From the NCBI RefSeq assembly GCF_001417735.1, contig NZ_BBUZ01000029.1:186001-250000 (forward strand): a stretch of 64,000 bases of DNA, in the 5' to 3' direction. Source of the DNA: Streptomyces sp. NBRC 110028. Its GTDB lineage: Bacteria > Actinomycetota > Actinomycetes > Streptomycetales > Streptomycetaceae. The stretch's first letter is position 1. Every line of letters starts with the position of its first letter. The position numbers and the translations under genes were made by a program. Of the stretch, positions 16,347-24,887 are shown piece after piece. The notes beneath the pieces are model-generated. The model searched no databases. It was given only the letters and a program-made list of their open reading frames with translations, and was not told where the DNA came from.

Positions 16347-17084
16347 ATGAGCCCTCGTGCCCGCGTACGCGGTGTGGTGTCCCTGGTGCCCTCGCTCACC
16401 GAGTCCGTCGCCGCCACCGAGCCCGGCCTGCTGACCGGGGTGACCGACTGGTGCAGCCATCCGCCCGGGCTGCGCGCGGAGCGCGTCGGCGGCACCAAGA
16501 ACCCCGACATCGCCCGGATCACGGCCCTCGCCCCGGACCTCGTCCTCGCCAACGAGGAGGAGAACCGCGCCCCCGACATCGCCGCGCTGCGCGCCGCCGG
16601 GCTCGATGTGCTGGTGACCGAGGTACGAACGCTGGAGCAGGCGTTCGCCGAGCTGGAACGGGTCCTGGTGCGCGGCTGCGGCCTGCCGCGCCCCGGCTGG
16701 CTGGACGAGGCCGAGGCCGCCTGGGCGGACGTCCGGCCCGCCGGGGCGCCGCTGCGGGCCGTGGTGCCGGTATGGCGGCGGCCGTGGATGGTGCTGGGCC
16801 GGGACACCTTCGCCGGGGACCTGCTGGCCCGGCTCGGCGTACGGCATCTGTACGCCGGGCACGCCGAGCGCTATCCCCGGGTCCCGGTCGACGAGCTGAC
16901 CGGGTGCGGCGCTGAGCTGGTGGTGCTGCCGGACGAGCCGTACCGCTTCACGGCCGACGACGGGCCCGAGGCGTTCCCCGGGCTGCCCGCCGCGCTCGTC
17001 AGCGGGCGCCATCTGACCTGGTACGGCCCCTCGCTGGCGGAGGCGCCCGCCGTCCTCGGTGCGGCGCTCGCGGCTGCGCGCTGA
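16347..17084 (+). CDS. BtuF-like helical-backbone metal receptor (cobalamin-binding-like) without signal peptide
   Basis: A 245-residue protein of the BtuF/FecB fold. The N-terminus MSPRARVRGVVSLVPSLTES goes directly into the first strand of the fold (VVSLVPSLTE), and the signature TDWCSHPP, GGTKNPDIARITALAPDLVLANEEENR and GRDTFAGDLLARLG segments follow. No secretion signal or lipobox is present at ATG 16347, and upstream sequence is a terminator, so the protein is predicted to be cytoplasmic. That is odd for an ABC receptor. It may be a corrinoid or metal-binding protein without a transporter partner; no BtuC/BtuD genes are adjacent. Confidence 0.8.
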   Translation: MSPRARVRGVVSLVPSLTESVAATEPGLLTGVTDWCSHPPGLRAERVGGTKNPDIARITALAPDLVLANEEENRAPDIAALRAAGLDVLVTEVRTLEQAFAELERVLVRGCGLPRPGWLDEAEAAWADVRPAGAPLRAVVPVWRRPWMVLGRDTFAGDLLARLGVRHLYAGHAERYPRVPVDELTGCGAELVVLPDEPYRFTADDGPEAFPGLPAALVSGRHLTWYGPSLAEAPAVLGAALAAAR

Positions 17085-17085
17085 C

Positions 17086-17145
17086 GGCGGGCGCGTCTAC
17101 GGCGGGTGCTTCTACGGCGGGTGCTTCTACGGCGGGTGCTTCTAC
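17086..17145. repeat. Four tandem 15-bp repeats, unit GGCGGGTGCTTCTAC
   Basis: Three exact units (17101-17145) follow one degenerate unit (17086-17100). They fill most of the gap between the BtuF-like gene and the convergent TDT transporter gene, and a decayed unit is seen around 17161-17175. No coding role is apparent. Confidence 0.85.
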
Positions 17146-17197
17146 GGCGGCGCGCTGGCGCCGGGCGCTTCTACGGGCGGCGCACGACAGCGGCCCG

Positions 17198-18307
17198 CTA
17201 CGGCGTGAGCAGCGTGCCGCGCGCCAGACCGAGCGCCGTGCGCGCCGCGACCAATCCCCACGCCGCCACCAGGGCGCCGTACAGCCCCACCGCCAGCCAG
17301 CGATAAGCGTCCAGACCGGTGTGCCGGAACAGCGCCGCCGCCCCCGTGACACAGGTGCCCACCGGGAAGGTGAACCCCCACCAGGTCATCGCGAACGGCA
17401 TCCCGCGCCGCGCCGCCCGCACTACCAGCGCCCCCGCCGACGCCAGCCACAGCAGCGCGAACCCCATCACCGGCACCCCGTACACCACCGAGGCGAACCG
17501 GGCGGCGGCCTCCGGCACGCCGGCCGTGTACGCCGCGGCGTCGGCCAGCCCGCCCGCGGCCGTCGTGGACTGCCCGAGCGGGCCCAGCACCAGGAACAGC
17601 GCGGGCGTCAGCGCCGCCGGGAGCGGACCGTGGCGCACCAGCCGGCCGAAGATCAGCGGCAGCATCAGGAACGTCCCCAGCAGGCTCGCCCCGGCCAGCG
17701 CCACACACCCCAGCAGCAGCGCCTCCCGCCCCTGACCGGGCGGCAGATGCGGCACCAGCGCCGGACCGGTCGCCGCCGACACCATCGGCGCCACGACCGG
17801 CAGCAGCCACACCGGGGACGCGTCCCCGGGCCCGATCCGGTGCGTTGCGACCATCAGCACCGGGATCCCGGCCGCCGTCAGCAGGGCGGTGAGCGTTCCG
17901 GCCGTCCACAAGGCCGCGTCCACGGCCACCGCCGCCCGTACGCCGATCACCTCCGCCCCCACCGACAGCGTCGCCGCGCCGACCGCCTGCAGCGCCATGG
18001 GGAGGCAGCCGTGGAAGGGCGCGACCGCCGGGTCCAGGAGAGCGGCGCGGGCCCGGTCACGATGGCGCGCCCAGTGCGCCGCGCGGGCGGCCAGCACGGC
18101 GCCGAGCGCCAGCACCGACACCGCCCACACCACCCGGCAGAGCCCGCCCAGCCCCGGGACGCGCACCGGCAGCCCGGCGCCCGCGGTGGCCACGATCGCG
18201 GTACCCATCACCGTGGCGTACCAGTTGGGGCCGAGGAGACGTACGGACGGCCGGGGGCGGTCCCGGGGGACGGCGGGCAGGGGCGGGGCGGGCGCGGCAG
18301 TGACCAT
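17198..18307 (-). CDS. TDT-family transporter (tellurite-resistance/dicarboxylate transporter family)
   Basis: A 369-residue membrane protein of the TehA/Mae1 fold with about ten hydrophobic helices. The N-terminal LLGPNWYATVMGTAIVATAG and the C-terminal FAMTWWGFTFPVGTCVTGAAALF are the family's most conserved segments. Members move C4-dicarboxylates, sulfite or related anions, or act as anion channels; the substrate cannot be told here. ATG 18307 is preceded by GAGGG at 8 bases. The divergent LysR gene 70 bases away is its likely regulator. Confidence 0.88.
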   Translation of the reverse strand: MVTAAPAPPLPAVPRDRPRPSVRLLGPNWYATVMGTAIVATAGAGLPVRVPGLGGLCRVVWAVSVLALGAVLAARAAHWARHRDRARAALLDPAVAPFHGCLPMALQAVGAATLSVGAEVIGVRAAVAVDAALWTAGTLTALLTAAGIPVLMVATHRIGPGDASPVWLLPVVAPMVSAATGPALVPHLPPGQGREALLLGCVALAGASLLGTFLMLPLIFGRLVRHGPLPAALTPALFLVLGPLGQSTTAAGGLADAAAYTAGVPEAAARFASVVYGVPVMGFALLWLASAGALVVRAARRGMPFAMTWWGFTFPVGTCVTGAAALFRHTGLDAYRWLAVGLYGALVAAWGLVAARTALGLARGTLLTP

Positions 18308-18377
18308 GACCGCACCCTCGTCCGATACCGCGCCTCCCACCAGGCCCTTTTCTCCTATGAGGGCATAAGCTGGCTTT

Positions 18378-19397
18378 ATGAGCGACGGCTTTACGGGCGA
18401 CGGTTTGATGAGCGACGGCCTGACGAGCGGGCAGAGCCGGAAGAGCCCCGCCCCCGGCGGTGACGGGCTGACGCCCCCCGCCCCGCTCGCCCACCGCGTC
18501 CCCGACCTCGGCGCGCTGGAGCTGCTGATCGCCGTCGCCCGGCTCGGCAGCCTCGGCCGCGCCGCCCGGGAGCTGGGCATCACCCAGCCCGCCGCGAGCA
18601 GCCGCATCCGGGCGATGGAACGGCGGCTCGGTGTCGCGCTCGTGGACCGCTCGCCGCGCGGCTCCCGGCTCACCGGACCCGGGGCGCTCGTCACGGACTG
18701 GGCGCGGCGCGTGGTGGAGGCCGCCGAGGCGTTCGACGCGGGCGTCCACGCGCTGCGCGACCGCCGCGACTCCCGGCTGCGGGTCGCCGCCAGCATGACG
18801 ATCGCCGAGTATCTGCTGCCCGGCTGGCTGATCGCCCTGCGCGGCCTGTACCCGGACACCGCCGTCTCGCTCCTCGCCGGGAACACGGCGGCCGTCGCCG
18901 GGCGGCTGCTGGACGGCGAGGCGGACATCGGTTTCGTCGAGGGACTGGACACCCCGGGCGGGCTGGACGGCGCGGTCATCGGCCACGACCGCCTCGTCGT
19001 GGTCACCGCCCCCGGCCACCCCTGGGCCAGGCGCCGCACCCCGCCGACCGCCGCGGAGCTGGCCGCCACCCCGTTCATCCTCCGGGAGCGCGGCTCCGGC
19101 ACCCGGCAGGTCCTGGACGCCGCCCTCGCCGCCCACGGCGGCCTGGCCGCGCCGCTGCTGGAGCTGGCCTCCACGACCGCCGTCAAGGCGGCGGCGGTGA
19201 GCGGCGCGGGTCCCGCGGTGCTCAGCCGTCTGGCCGTCGGCGAGGAGCTGGCCGCCCGCCGTCTGGTCGAGATCGCCGTCCCGGACATCCCGCTGCGCCG
19301 CGATCTGCGCGCCGTCTGGCGCTCCGGCCCCCACCCCACCGGCCCGGCCCGTGACCTGCTCGGCCTGACCAGGCCGGGCCCGGCTCCCACCGTGTGA
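18378..19397 (+). CDS. LysR-family transcriptional regulator, divergent from the TDT transporter
   Basis: A 339-residue LysR protein: winged HTH (about residues 45-100, LGRAARELGITQPAASSRIRAMERRLG) and a type 2 periplasmic-binding-like effector domain. The first 36 residues are a Gly/Ser/Pro-rich extension with an internal SDG repeat, so a later start is conceivable. The 70-base gap to the transporter holds the inverted pair ATAAGC-TG-GCTTTAT (18365-18379) touching the start codon, a candidate autoregulatory half. Expected to activate the transporter in response to its substrate. Confidence 0.88.
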   Translation: MSDGFTGDGLMSDGLTSGQSRKSPAPGGDGLTPPAPLAHRVPDLGALELLIAVARLGSLGRAARELGITQPAASSRIRAMERRLGVALVDRSPRGSRLTGPGALVTDWARRVVEAAEAFDAGVHALRDRRDSRLRVAASMTIAEYLLPGWLIALRGLYPDTAVSLLAGNTAAVAGRLLDGEADIGFVEGLDTPGGLDGAVIGHDRLVVVTAPGHPWARRRTPPTAAELAATPFILRERGSGTRQVLDAALAAHGGLAAPLLELASTTAVKAAAVSGAGPAVLSRLAVGEELAARRLVEIAVPDIPLRRDLRAVWRSGPHPTGPARDLLGLTRPGPAPTV

Positions 19398-19425
19398 GCG
19401 ACGGCCGCGGCCGTCCGGATCGGCG

Positions 19426-22400
19426 TCAGATGTGCAGCTCGCAGCACCCGTCGCGCCGCAACTGCCGCCCCACCTCCAGCCAGTGGTCCGCCGACCGCCC
19501 GTGCGCCATCGCACCGGCGGGCGCCGGGAACGCCTCGACGAGCTGCCGCTGCTCGAACGGCACCCCGCCCCGCAGCACCGAGACCGTCCGTACCAGCGAG
19601 TCGAAGTCGGTGAACGGGTCACCGTCCACGACCGTCAGGTCCGCCAGCTTGCCGACCTCCAGGGTGCCCAGATCCCGGTCGGTGCCGAACACCCGCGCCG
19701 GGAGGACGGTCACCGTGCGCAGCGCCTCCGCGGGCGACATCCCGAACCGGTGCAGCGCCCGCAGCCCCATGTGCAGGTTGAGCCCCACCGGCGTCAGCGG
19801 CTGGTCCGTCCCCAGGGCGAACACACCGCCACCGGCGAGGACCCGCCGGTATATGTCGATCTCGGTGCGCAGGGTGGCCAGCTGGGCGTCGGTCGGCGGC
19901 GCTCCGGCGAGCTGCCGCACCAGGGCGGTGTCCCACGGCGGCATCAGCCGGGTGACCCGCTCGTCCTCGGCCAGTGAGGGATCGGCGCCGACCAGCGGCT
20001 GGGCGGCGAACGGCGTGCCGATCAGCCGGAAGTCGGAGGCCGTGTAGATCTCCGTCACATCCTGCTCGGCGCGTCCGGTCGCCGTCGTCGCATGCCCGAA
20101 CTCCATTCGCTGGGTGGCCTGGAGATGGGTCGTCAGGTCCTGCCCGAGCTGTATGCCGGGCGTGCACAGATGGCTGCCGGAGCGCACCCCGAGCTTGTCG
20201 TGCGCGAAGCGGGCGGCCTCCTCCATGATCCAGCCGGGCGCGCGGACGTACGTCTTGACGAAGTCCCAGTCGAGCGCCGCGGCGCGGTCCAGCGAGCGTC
20301 GCAGCCCCTCCCGGGTGCGGTGCGCCCGGGCCATGCTGTACGCCACCCGTGACCCGTCCAGCAGCTCCCCGGTGGCCAGCAGCCGCGGCCCGGCCAGCGC
20401 GCCCGACGCGACGGCCTCCCGCAGCCGCGCCTGCTCGTAGGCGAAGCCGCCGAACGAGACGGCGGTGGTGATGCCGTACGCGAGCTGCAGCGAGGTCTGG
20501 CGGCCGCCGTAGGTGTACTGCCAGGGGTGGGTGTGGGCGTCCCACAGCCCGGGGACGACGGTCCGGGCCGAGGCGTCGATACGGCGCTTCGCGGGCCGCC
20601 CGCCGCGGTGCGCCTCGACGGCGGCGATCCGGCCGCCGCGCACCACGATGTCGACGTCCTCGCGGACCGTGCCTCCGCCGCCCGTACCGGCCCAGAACCT
20701 CCCGGCGTGCACCACGGTGTCGGCCGGGCGCGGCCGCCGGTGGTCGAGCGCGACGCGCACCGTACGGACGTCGCCGCTCGCGACGTCCAGCAGCCGCAGC
20801 TTGCCCGCCGACAGATACAGGATGCTGCCCGAATCCCCGGACCAGGACGGGTGGTCGGCCGCCTCGTCGGTCAGCCGCCGCGCTTCGCCGTCCGGGCTGC
20901 CGTCCGGCCGGACCGGCAGCAGCCACAGGACGGACTCGGCGACGACGGCCATGTGGCGGCCGTCCGGGGACCAGACGGGGCCGGAGTCATAGCGGTCGGT
21001 CAGCGAGGTGTGCGGCGCGACGGCGTGCAGCTTCGCGGTGCCGCTGCCGGTGTCGACGACCCGGATGAGGTTGTAGCCCTCGCGGAATCTCTGGTTCAGC
21101 CTGTTGCGGTCGCACAGGGCGACATACCGGCCGTCCGGCGACCAGGTCGGCCGCCCGGGCAGCCCGCCCGCCCCGAGCGGCGCGGCCAGCACCTTGTCCG
21201 TACCGGCGGCCAGGTCCCGCAGCACGAGGTTTCCCGACATGTCGATACTGGCGAGCCGCTTGCCGTCGGGGGAGAGCGCGGGGTGCACCCGGCCGCCCGA
21301 GGCGAGCACCGTCTCCGCGCCGGAGGCGAGGTCCCGGCGGCGCACCGCGAGCAGCCCGTCGCGGTCGTCGGCGTACACCAGGGCGCGCCCGTCGCGCGTC
21401 CAGGAGGGGGCGAGCAGATACCGGGTGGCGTCCGCCCGTACGACCCGGCGCGGGGCGCGGCCGCCCGAGACGTCCGCCACCCACAGGGAGTTGAGGGCGG
21501 CGAACGCCACCTGGCGGCCGTCGGGCGACAGCGCGGGCAGATGCAGCCCGCGCACCGGACGCGCCCCGCCGCCCTCGAAGTCGTACCGCTTGACGGGGTA
21601 CCGGGGCCGGTCGACCGGCAGGGTGGCGGCGAACGGGATCACCTCGCCCTTGGCCGGTGCCTCGGGGCGCACCAGCCGGAACCGCCCGTTCACCGTCAGC
21701 AGCAGCTCTTCGCGCGAGACCCACCGCGGCGGCACCGGCTGCACATCGCCCTCGACCGCGACCGCCGCGCCGTCGACGACCAGCGTGCAGGACGCGTTCG
21801 GCGCGACGGTGGTGCGCAGATAGGCGAGCGTGCCGCCCGCCGACACGGACGGCGTCATCACCTGGGCGCCCGTGGTCGCGTCGGTGTGCTCGACGGTCAC
21901 CGGCCCGGTGCCGTCCGCCCGTACGGAGGCCACCGTACGGGCGTCCAGGACGGTCCCGGCGGGCACGCCGCGGACGAACAGCACGCGCTCGCCGTCCGGG
22001 GACCAGGTGGGGTCGAAGTCCTCCCAGGCGCCGCCCTGGAGCGGCCCCTCCTGGCCGGGCAGCCCGGTCAGCCGGGTCAGCTCGCCGCTGGCCACGTCCA
22101 GCACCCACACCCGGTACGGGCTGCCCGCCACCGGGTCGCCGCCGCGCTCGGAGGCGAAGGCGATCCGGGTGCCGTCCGGCGACCAGGCCGGACCGCGGTC
22201 GTCCCACGGCCCGTCCGTGCGCTGCCGCACGTCGGAGCCGTCGGGCCGCAGCGTCCAGATGTGGAAGCCGCCGCCCCGGTACGCGCACACGGCCAGCAGC
22301 TTCCCGTCGGGGGAGTGGACCGGACGGGTGGGCTCCAGATCGGGCGGGGTGAGCGCGACGGCATCGCCACCCTCGCGGGGGACGGACCACAGCACGTTCT

Positions 22401-22641
22401 GGACCTCGGCGATCAGCCGGTCGCCCGAGGGGGAGAGGGACGCGGCGCCGTTGGTGGCCGCCGTGAAGGAGAGCGAGATCCGCCGCGCCTCCGCCCGGGC
22501 CGCGGCCCGGGCCACCGCCTCGGCCGGCAGCGCGGTCCCGGCGGCGACGGCGGCGCCCGCGGCGGCCGCCTGGAGAAGGCGGCGCCGGGAGAGGGCGGAG
22601 GGACTGTCCGACGGCGCGTCCGATGCTTCGTATGTAGCCAA
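19426..22641 (-). CDS. Large Tat-exported TolB-like beta-propeller / amidohydrolase fusion protein
   Basis: A 1071-residue secreted hydrolase. The N-terminus has a twin-arginine signal (LSRRRLLQAAAAGAAVAAG, ending near ALPAEA). Residues about 60-640 are WD40/TolB-like PD40 propeller repeats (WSPDGTRIAF, LSPDGRQVAF and similar). Residues about 690-1071 are an amidohydrolase domain with the metal site DAHTHPW, a GSHL and FGHAT histidine pair, and LGTDQPL aspartate. The TTG at 22641 is chosen because CCTCCT (AGGAGG on the coding strand) lies 4 bases upstream; a GTG nine codons earlier lacks a ribosome site. Substrate unknown; peptide or cyclic amide hydrolysis is typical of the fold. Confidence 0.88.
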   Translation of the reverse strand: MATYEASDAPSDSPSALSRRRLLQAAAAGAAVAAGTALPAEAVARAAARAEARRISLSFTAATNGAASLSPSGDRLIAEVQNVLWSVPREGGDAVALTPPDLEPTRPVHSPDGKLLAVCAYRGGGFHIWTLRPDGSDVRQRTDGPWDDRGPAWSPDGTRIAFASERGGDPVAGSPYRVWVLDVASGELTRLTGLPGQEGPLQGGAWEDFDPTWSPDGERVLFVRGVPAGTVLDARTVASVRADGTGPVTVEHTDATTGAQVMTPSVSAGGTLAYLRTTVAPNASCTLVVDGAAVAVEGDVQPVPPRWVSREELLLTVNGRFRLVRPEAPAKGEVIPFAATLPVDRPRYPVKRYDFEGGGARPVRGLHLPALSPDGRQVAFAALNSLWVADVSGGRAPRRVVRADATRYLLAPSWTRDGRALVYADDRDGLLAVRRRDLASGAETVLASGGRVHPALSPDGKRLASIDMSGNLVLRDLAAGTDKVLAAPLGAGGLPGRPTWSPDGRYVALCDRNRLNQRFREGYNLIRVVDTGSGTAKLHAVAPHTSLTDRYDSGPVWSPDGRHMAVVAESVLWLLPVRPDGSPDGEARRLTDEAADHPSWSGDSGSILYLSAGKLRLLDVASGDVRTVRVALDHRRPRPADTVVHAGRFWAGTGGGGTVREDVDIVVRGGRIAAVEAHRGGRPAKRRIDASARTVVPGLWDAHTHPWQYTYGGRQTSLQLAYGITTAVSFGGFAYEQARLREAVASGALAGPRLLATGELLDGSRVAYSMARAHRTREGLRRSLDRAAALDWDFVKTYVRAPGWIMEEAARFAHDKLGVRSGSHLCTPGIQLGQDLTTHLQATQRMEFGHATTATGRAEQDVTEIYTASDFRLIGTPFAAQPLVGADPSLAEDERVTRLMPPWDTALVRQLAGAPPTDAQLATLRTEIDIYRRVLAGGGVFALGTDQPLTPVGLNLHMGLRALHRFGMSPAEALRTVTVLPARVFGTDRDLGTLEVGKLADLTVVDGDPFTDFDSLVRTVSVLRGGVPFEQRQLVEAFPAPAGAMAHGRSADHWLEVGRQLRRDGCCELHI

Positions 22642-22854
22642 CGATCCTCCTGGTACAGGGAATTGCACGGTTCAGGAGTTGCGGGTGGTACGGAAAGCGC
22701 TTGATCGTTACACACCGCACGTGCTCCCGGTCAACACCCCGTCAGCACCTTGTCGGCACGGCGTCAACGCCTCTCCACGGGCCTTGGCTTGGCGGCCCGG
22801 CGAGGGGAGAGTGGGATTCCGCCCTCACCCACCGGCCCAGGAGACGAGATACGC

Positions 22855-23805
22855 ATGCCAGCTGGCGGCATCACCCACCGCACCGGCCATCTGACCGCCC
22901 CGGACGGCGTGCGCGTCGCGACGTACACCTGGCAGCCGGAGTCGAGCACCGCGCGAGCGATCGTCCAGGTCGCCCACGGCGCCGCCGAACACGCCCGGCG
23001 CTACGACCGGTTCGCCCGCTTCCTGGCCGGGCACGGCTACGTGGTCGTCGCCTCGGACCACCGCGGCCACGGGGCGACCGCCGAGTCCACCGGCGGCCTC
23101 GGGGTCGTGGGCGCCTCCGGTGACGAGGACGACGGCTGGCGGGCCATCGTCGCCGACCTGCGCGCCATCGGCGACCGGGCCCGCGCCGACCACCCCGGGC
23201 TGCCGCTGGTCCTGCTCGGCCACAGCATGGGCTCCATGCTGGCCCGCGACTGCGCCCAGGAGTACGGCGGGGAGCTGGCCGGGCTGATCCTCTCCGGCAC
23301 CTTCCGCTCGCTGCCGGGAGCCGAGATCGAGGACGCGATGGCGGACATCGAACGGGAGATCGCGGACCGCGGCCGTACCGCCCTGTCCACCTTCACCCCC
23401 ACCCTCTTCGCCTCGTTCAACGACCCGTACGAGTTCGGGACGGGCTTCGAATGGCTCTCCCGGGACCGGGCCGAAGTCGCCGCCTACGCCGCCGACGAGC
23501 ACTGCGGCTTCCCCTTCAGCGCCGGCCTCTCGCTGGACTGGCTGCGCGCCGTCCGCAAGATCAACGACCCGCGCAACCAGGCCCGGATCCCGGCCGCGCT
23601 CCCGGTCCACCTGGCGGTGGGCACCGAGGACCCCTGCAACCAGCGGATGACCCTGGTCTACGAACTCCTGGAGGACTTCCGCTACGGCGGCACCCGGGAC
23701 CTGAGCTGGAAGGGATACCAGGGCGCCCGGCACGAGATCCTCAACGAGACCAACCGCGAGGAGGTCCAGCGGGACCTCCTGGGCTGGCTGGACCAGCACC
23801 TCTGA
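22855..23805 (+). CDS. Alpha/beta hydrolase of the serine aminopeptidase S33 / monoacylglycerol lipase type
   Basis: A 316-residue cytoplasmic hydrolase with the lipase/S33 signature: HGAAEHARRYDRFA (oxyanion region), SDHRGHG, nucleophile elbow GHSMGS, and C-terminal ARHEILNE carrying the catalytic His. The Asp is probably in VGTEDPCN. This set is typical of monoacylglycerol lipase-like or lysophospholipase proteins. ATG 22855 follows AGGAGACGAG. It is divergent from the amidohydrolase gene, with a 213-base gap lacking other features. Confidence 0.88.
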   Translation: MPAGGITHRTGHLTAPDGVRVATYTWQPESSTARAIVQVAHGAAEHARRYDRFARFLAGHGYVVVASDHRGHGATAESTGGLGVVGASGDEDDGWRAIVADLRAIGDRARADHPGLPLVLLGHSMGSMLARDCAQEYGGELAGLILSGTFRSLPGAEIEDAMADIEREIADRGRTALSTFTPTLFASFNDPYEFGTGFEWLSRDRAEVAAYAADEHCGFPFSAGLSLDWLRAVRKINDPRNQARIPAALPVHLAVGTEDPCNQRMTLVYELLEDFRYGGTRDLSWKGYQGARHEILNETNREEVQRDLLGWLDQHL

Positions 23806-23810
23806 GCCGC

Positions 23811-23880
23811 CGCCGTCTCGCCGCCGTCTCGCGCCGTCTCGCGCCGTCACGCCGCCGTCTCGCGCCGTCACGCCGCCGTC
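23811..23880. repeat. Short irregular tandem repeats of the CGCCGTCTCG / CGCCGTCACG type
   Basis: Seven or so 10-12 base units with two variants (CGCCGTCTC and CGCCGTCAC) fill the space between the convergent hydrolase and transketolase genes. It is low-complexity slippage DNA and reaches the transketolase stop codon. Confidence 0.7.
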
Positions 23881-24802
23881 ACGTGAGCCGCAGAAAACCG
23901 CCGATGCGCTCACGCAGCGAGACCGCGTCAAGCCCCTGCCCCGCCAGATGCTCCTCGATCGTCCCGTAGCGCCGCAGCTCGCGCCGGGCGATGCCGAGCC
24001 CGAGCACCCGGTGCGGCACGTCGGCGAGGGCGTCGTTCGCGGCCGCCGTCGAGGTCCCCGCGAGATACGGCTCGACGAGCACGACGTCCGCCGCGGCCGC
24101 ACCGCCGCCCACGGCACTCGCACCGGCGGCGGCCCGCAGCGCGCGCCCGTCGAAGGGGCGCACGGTCGTGGCGTACAACACGGTCACGTCCAGCCCCTCG
24201 ACGGCCGCGAGCACGCCGTCGAGCATCGGCCCGACCGCGACCACCACCCCGCCGCGCCCCTTCCGCACGGTCAGGAACCGCCCCGGGGCGATGGCGCGCG
24301 GCGCCGCGTTGGTGTGCGCCGACAGCCGTACGTACACCGAGTCGTCCCCGGCCCCGGCCGCGTCCCGCAGCAGCGCCTCGGCCTCGTCGGGGTGGCCGGG
24401 CACGTGCACCGTCCAGCCGTCGAGCGTGTCCATCAGGGCGACGTCACCGGGCGCCATATGGGTGAGACCGCCCGCGGGCCAGTCGTACGAACCGGCCGCG
24501 CTCACCAGCACCCCGCCCACCCCCTGATGCCCGAAGTCCAGCTTCAGCTGCTCGAACGGCCGCTCGACCAGAAAGCTGGCGAAGGTGTGCAGGACCGGTC
24601 GCATCCCGGTCAGCGCCAGTCCGCCGCCGACACCGACGAGCAGCTGCTCCCGGATGCCGACGTTGATCACCCGGTCGGGGTGGGCGAGCTGGGCGTCGGC
24701 GAAGCCGTCCTTGCCGATCTCCGCCAGGACGACGGCCAGCCGGGGGTCGTCGTCGAGGAGCCGGGAGACGGTGGAGGCGAAGCGCTCACGCATGGTGTCC
24801 AC
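23879..24802 (-). CDS. Transketolase-like C-terminal subunit (Pyr and C-terminal domains)
   Basis: Second half of a split transketolase (307 residues). Residues about 1-170 are the pyrimidine-binding domain with the conserved glutamate segment INVGIREQLLVGVGGGLAL and the HTFASFL and GGVGGVLVSAAGSYDWPAGGLTHMAPGDVALM motifs. Residues about 190-307 are the C-terminal domain. GTG 24802 has AAGGGG 8 bases upstream; ATG 24793 does not. With the neighbouring N-terminal half it would make a heteromeric enzyme that transfers two-carbon units in sugar-phosphate metabolism, as in archaeal and some bacterial split transketolases. A variant substrate is possible. Confidence 0.9.
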   Translation of the reverse strand: MDTMRERFASTVSRLLDDDPRLAVVLAEIGKDGFADAQLAHPDRVINVGIREQLLVGVGGGLALTGMRPVLHTFASFLVERPFEQLKLDFGHQGVGGVLVSAAGSYDWPAGGLTHMAPGDVALMDTLDGWTVHVPGHPDEAEALLRDAAGAGDDSVYVRLSAHTNAAPRAIAPGRFLTVRKGRGGVVVAVGPMLDGVLAAVEGLDVTVLYATTVRPFDGRALRAAAGASAVGGGAAAADVVLVEPYLAGTSTAAANDALADVPHRVLGLGIARRELRRYGTIEEHLAGQGLDAVSLRERIGGFLRLT

Positions 24803-24887
24803 GAGGGATTCCCCTTAAAGGTCGAAAACTTCGATGCAGAACTGGACGCGGAACTGGACGGGCGACTGCGGAACTCGGCGCGGGACC

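Noticed and set aside
13434..17012. A 3.6-kb open frame on the - strand opposite the ABC permease and BtuF-like genes
   Set aside because: It runs through genes with clear domains on the + strand, has no recognisable domain, and long antisense frames are expected where third positions are nearly all G/C.
17198..19447. A 749-codon - strand frame joining the TDT transporter to the complement of the LysR gene
   Set aside because: Only the part from 18307 downward has membrane-protein character and an ATG with a ribosome site. The upstream part is the complement of a LysR gene.
17086..23880. Possible CRISPR array in the tandem repeats at 17.1 or 23.8 kb
   Set aside because: The units are 10-15 bp with no spacers and no cas genes are present, so these are simple tandem repeats.
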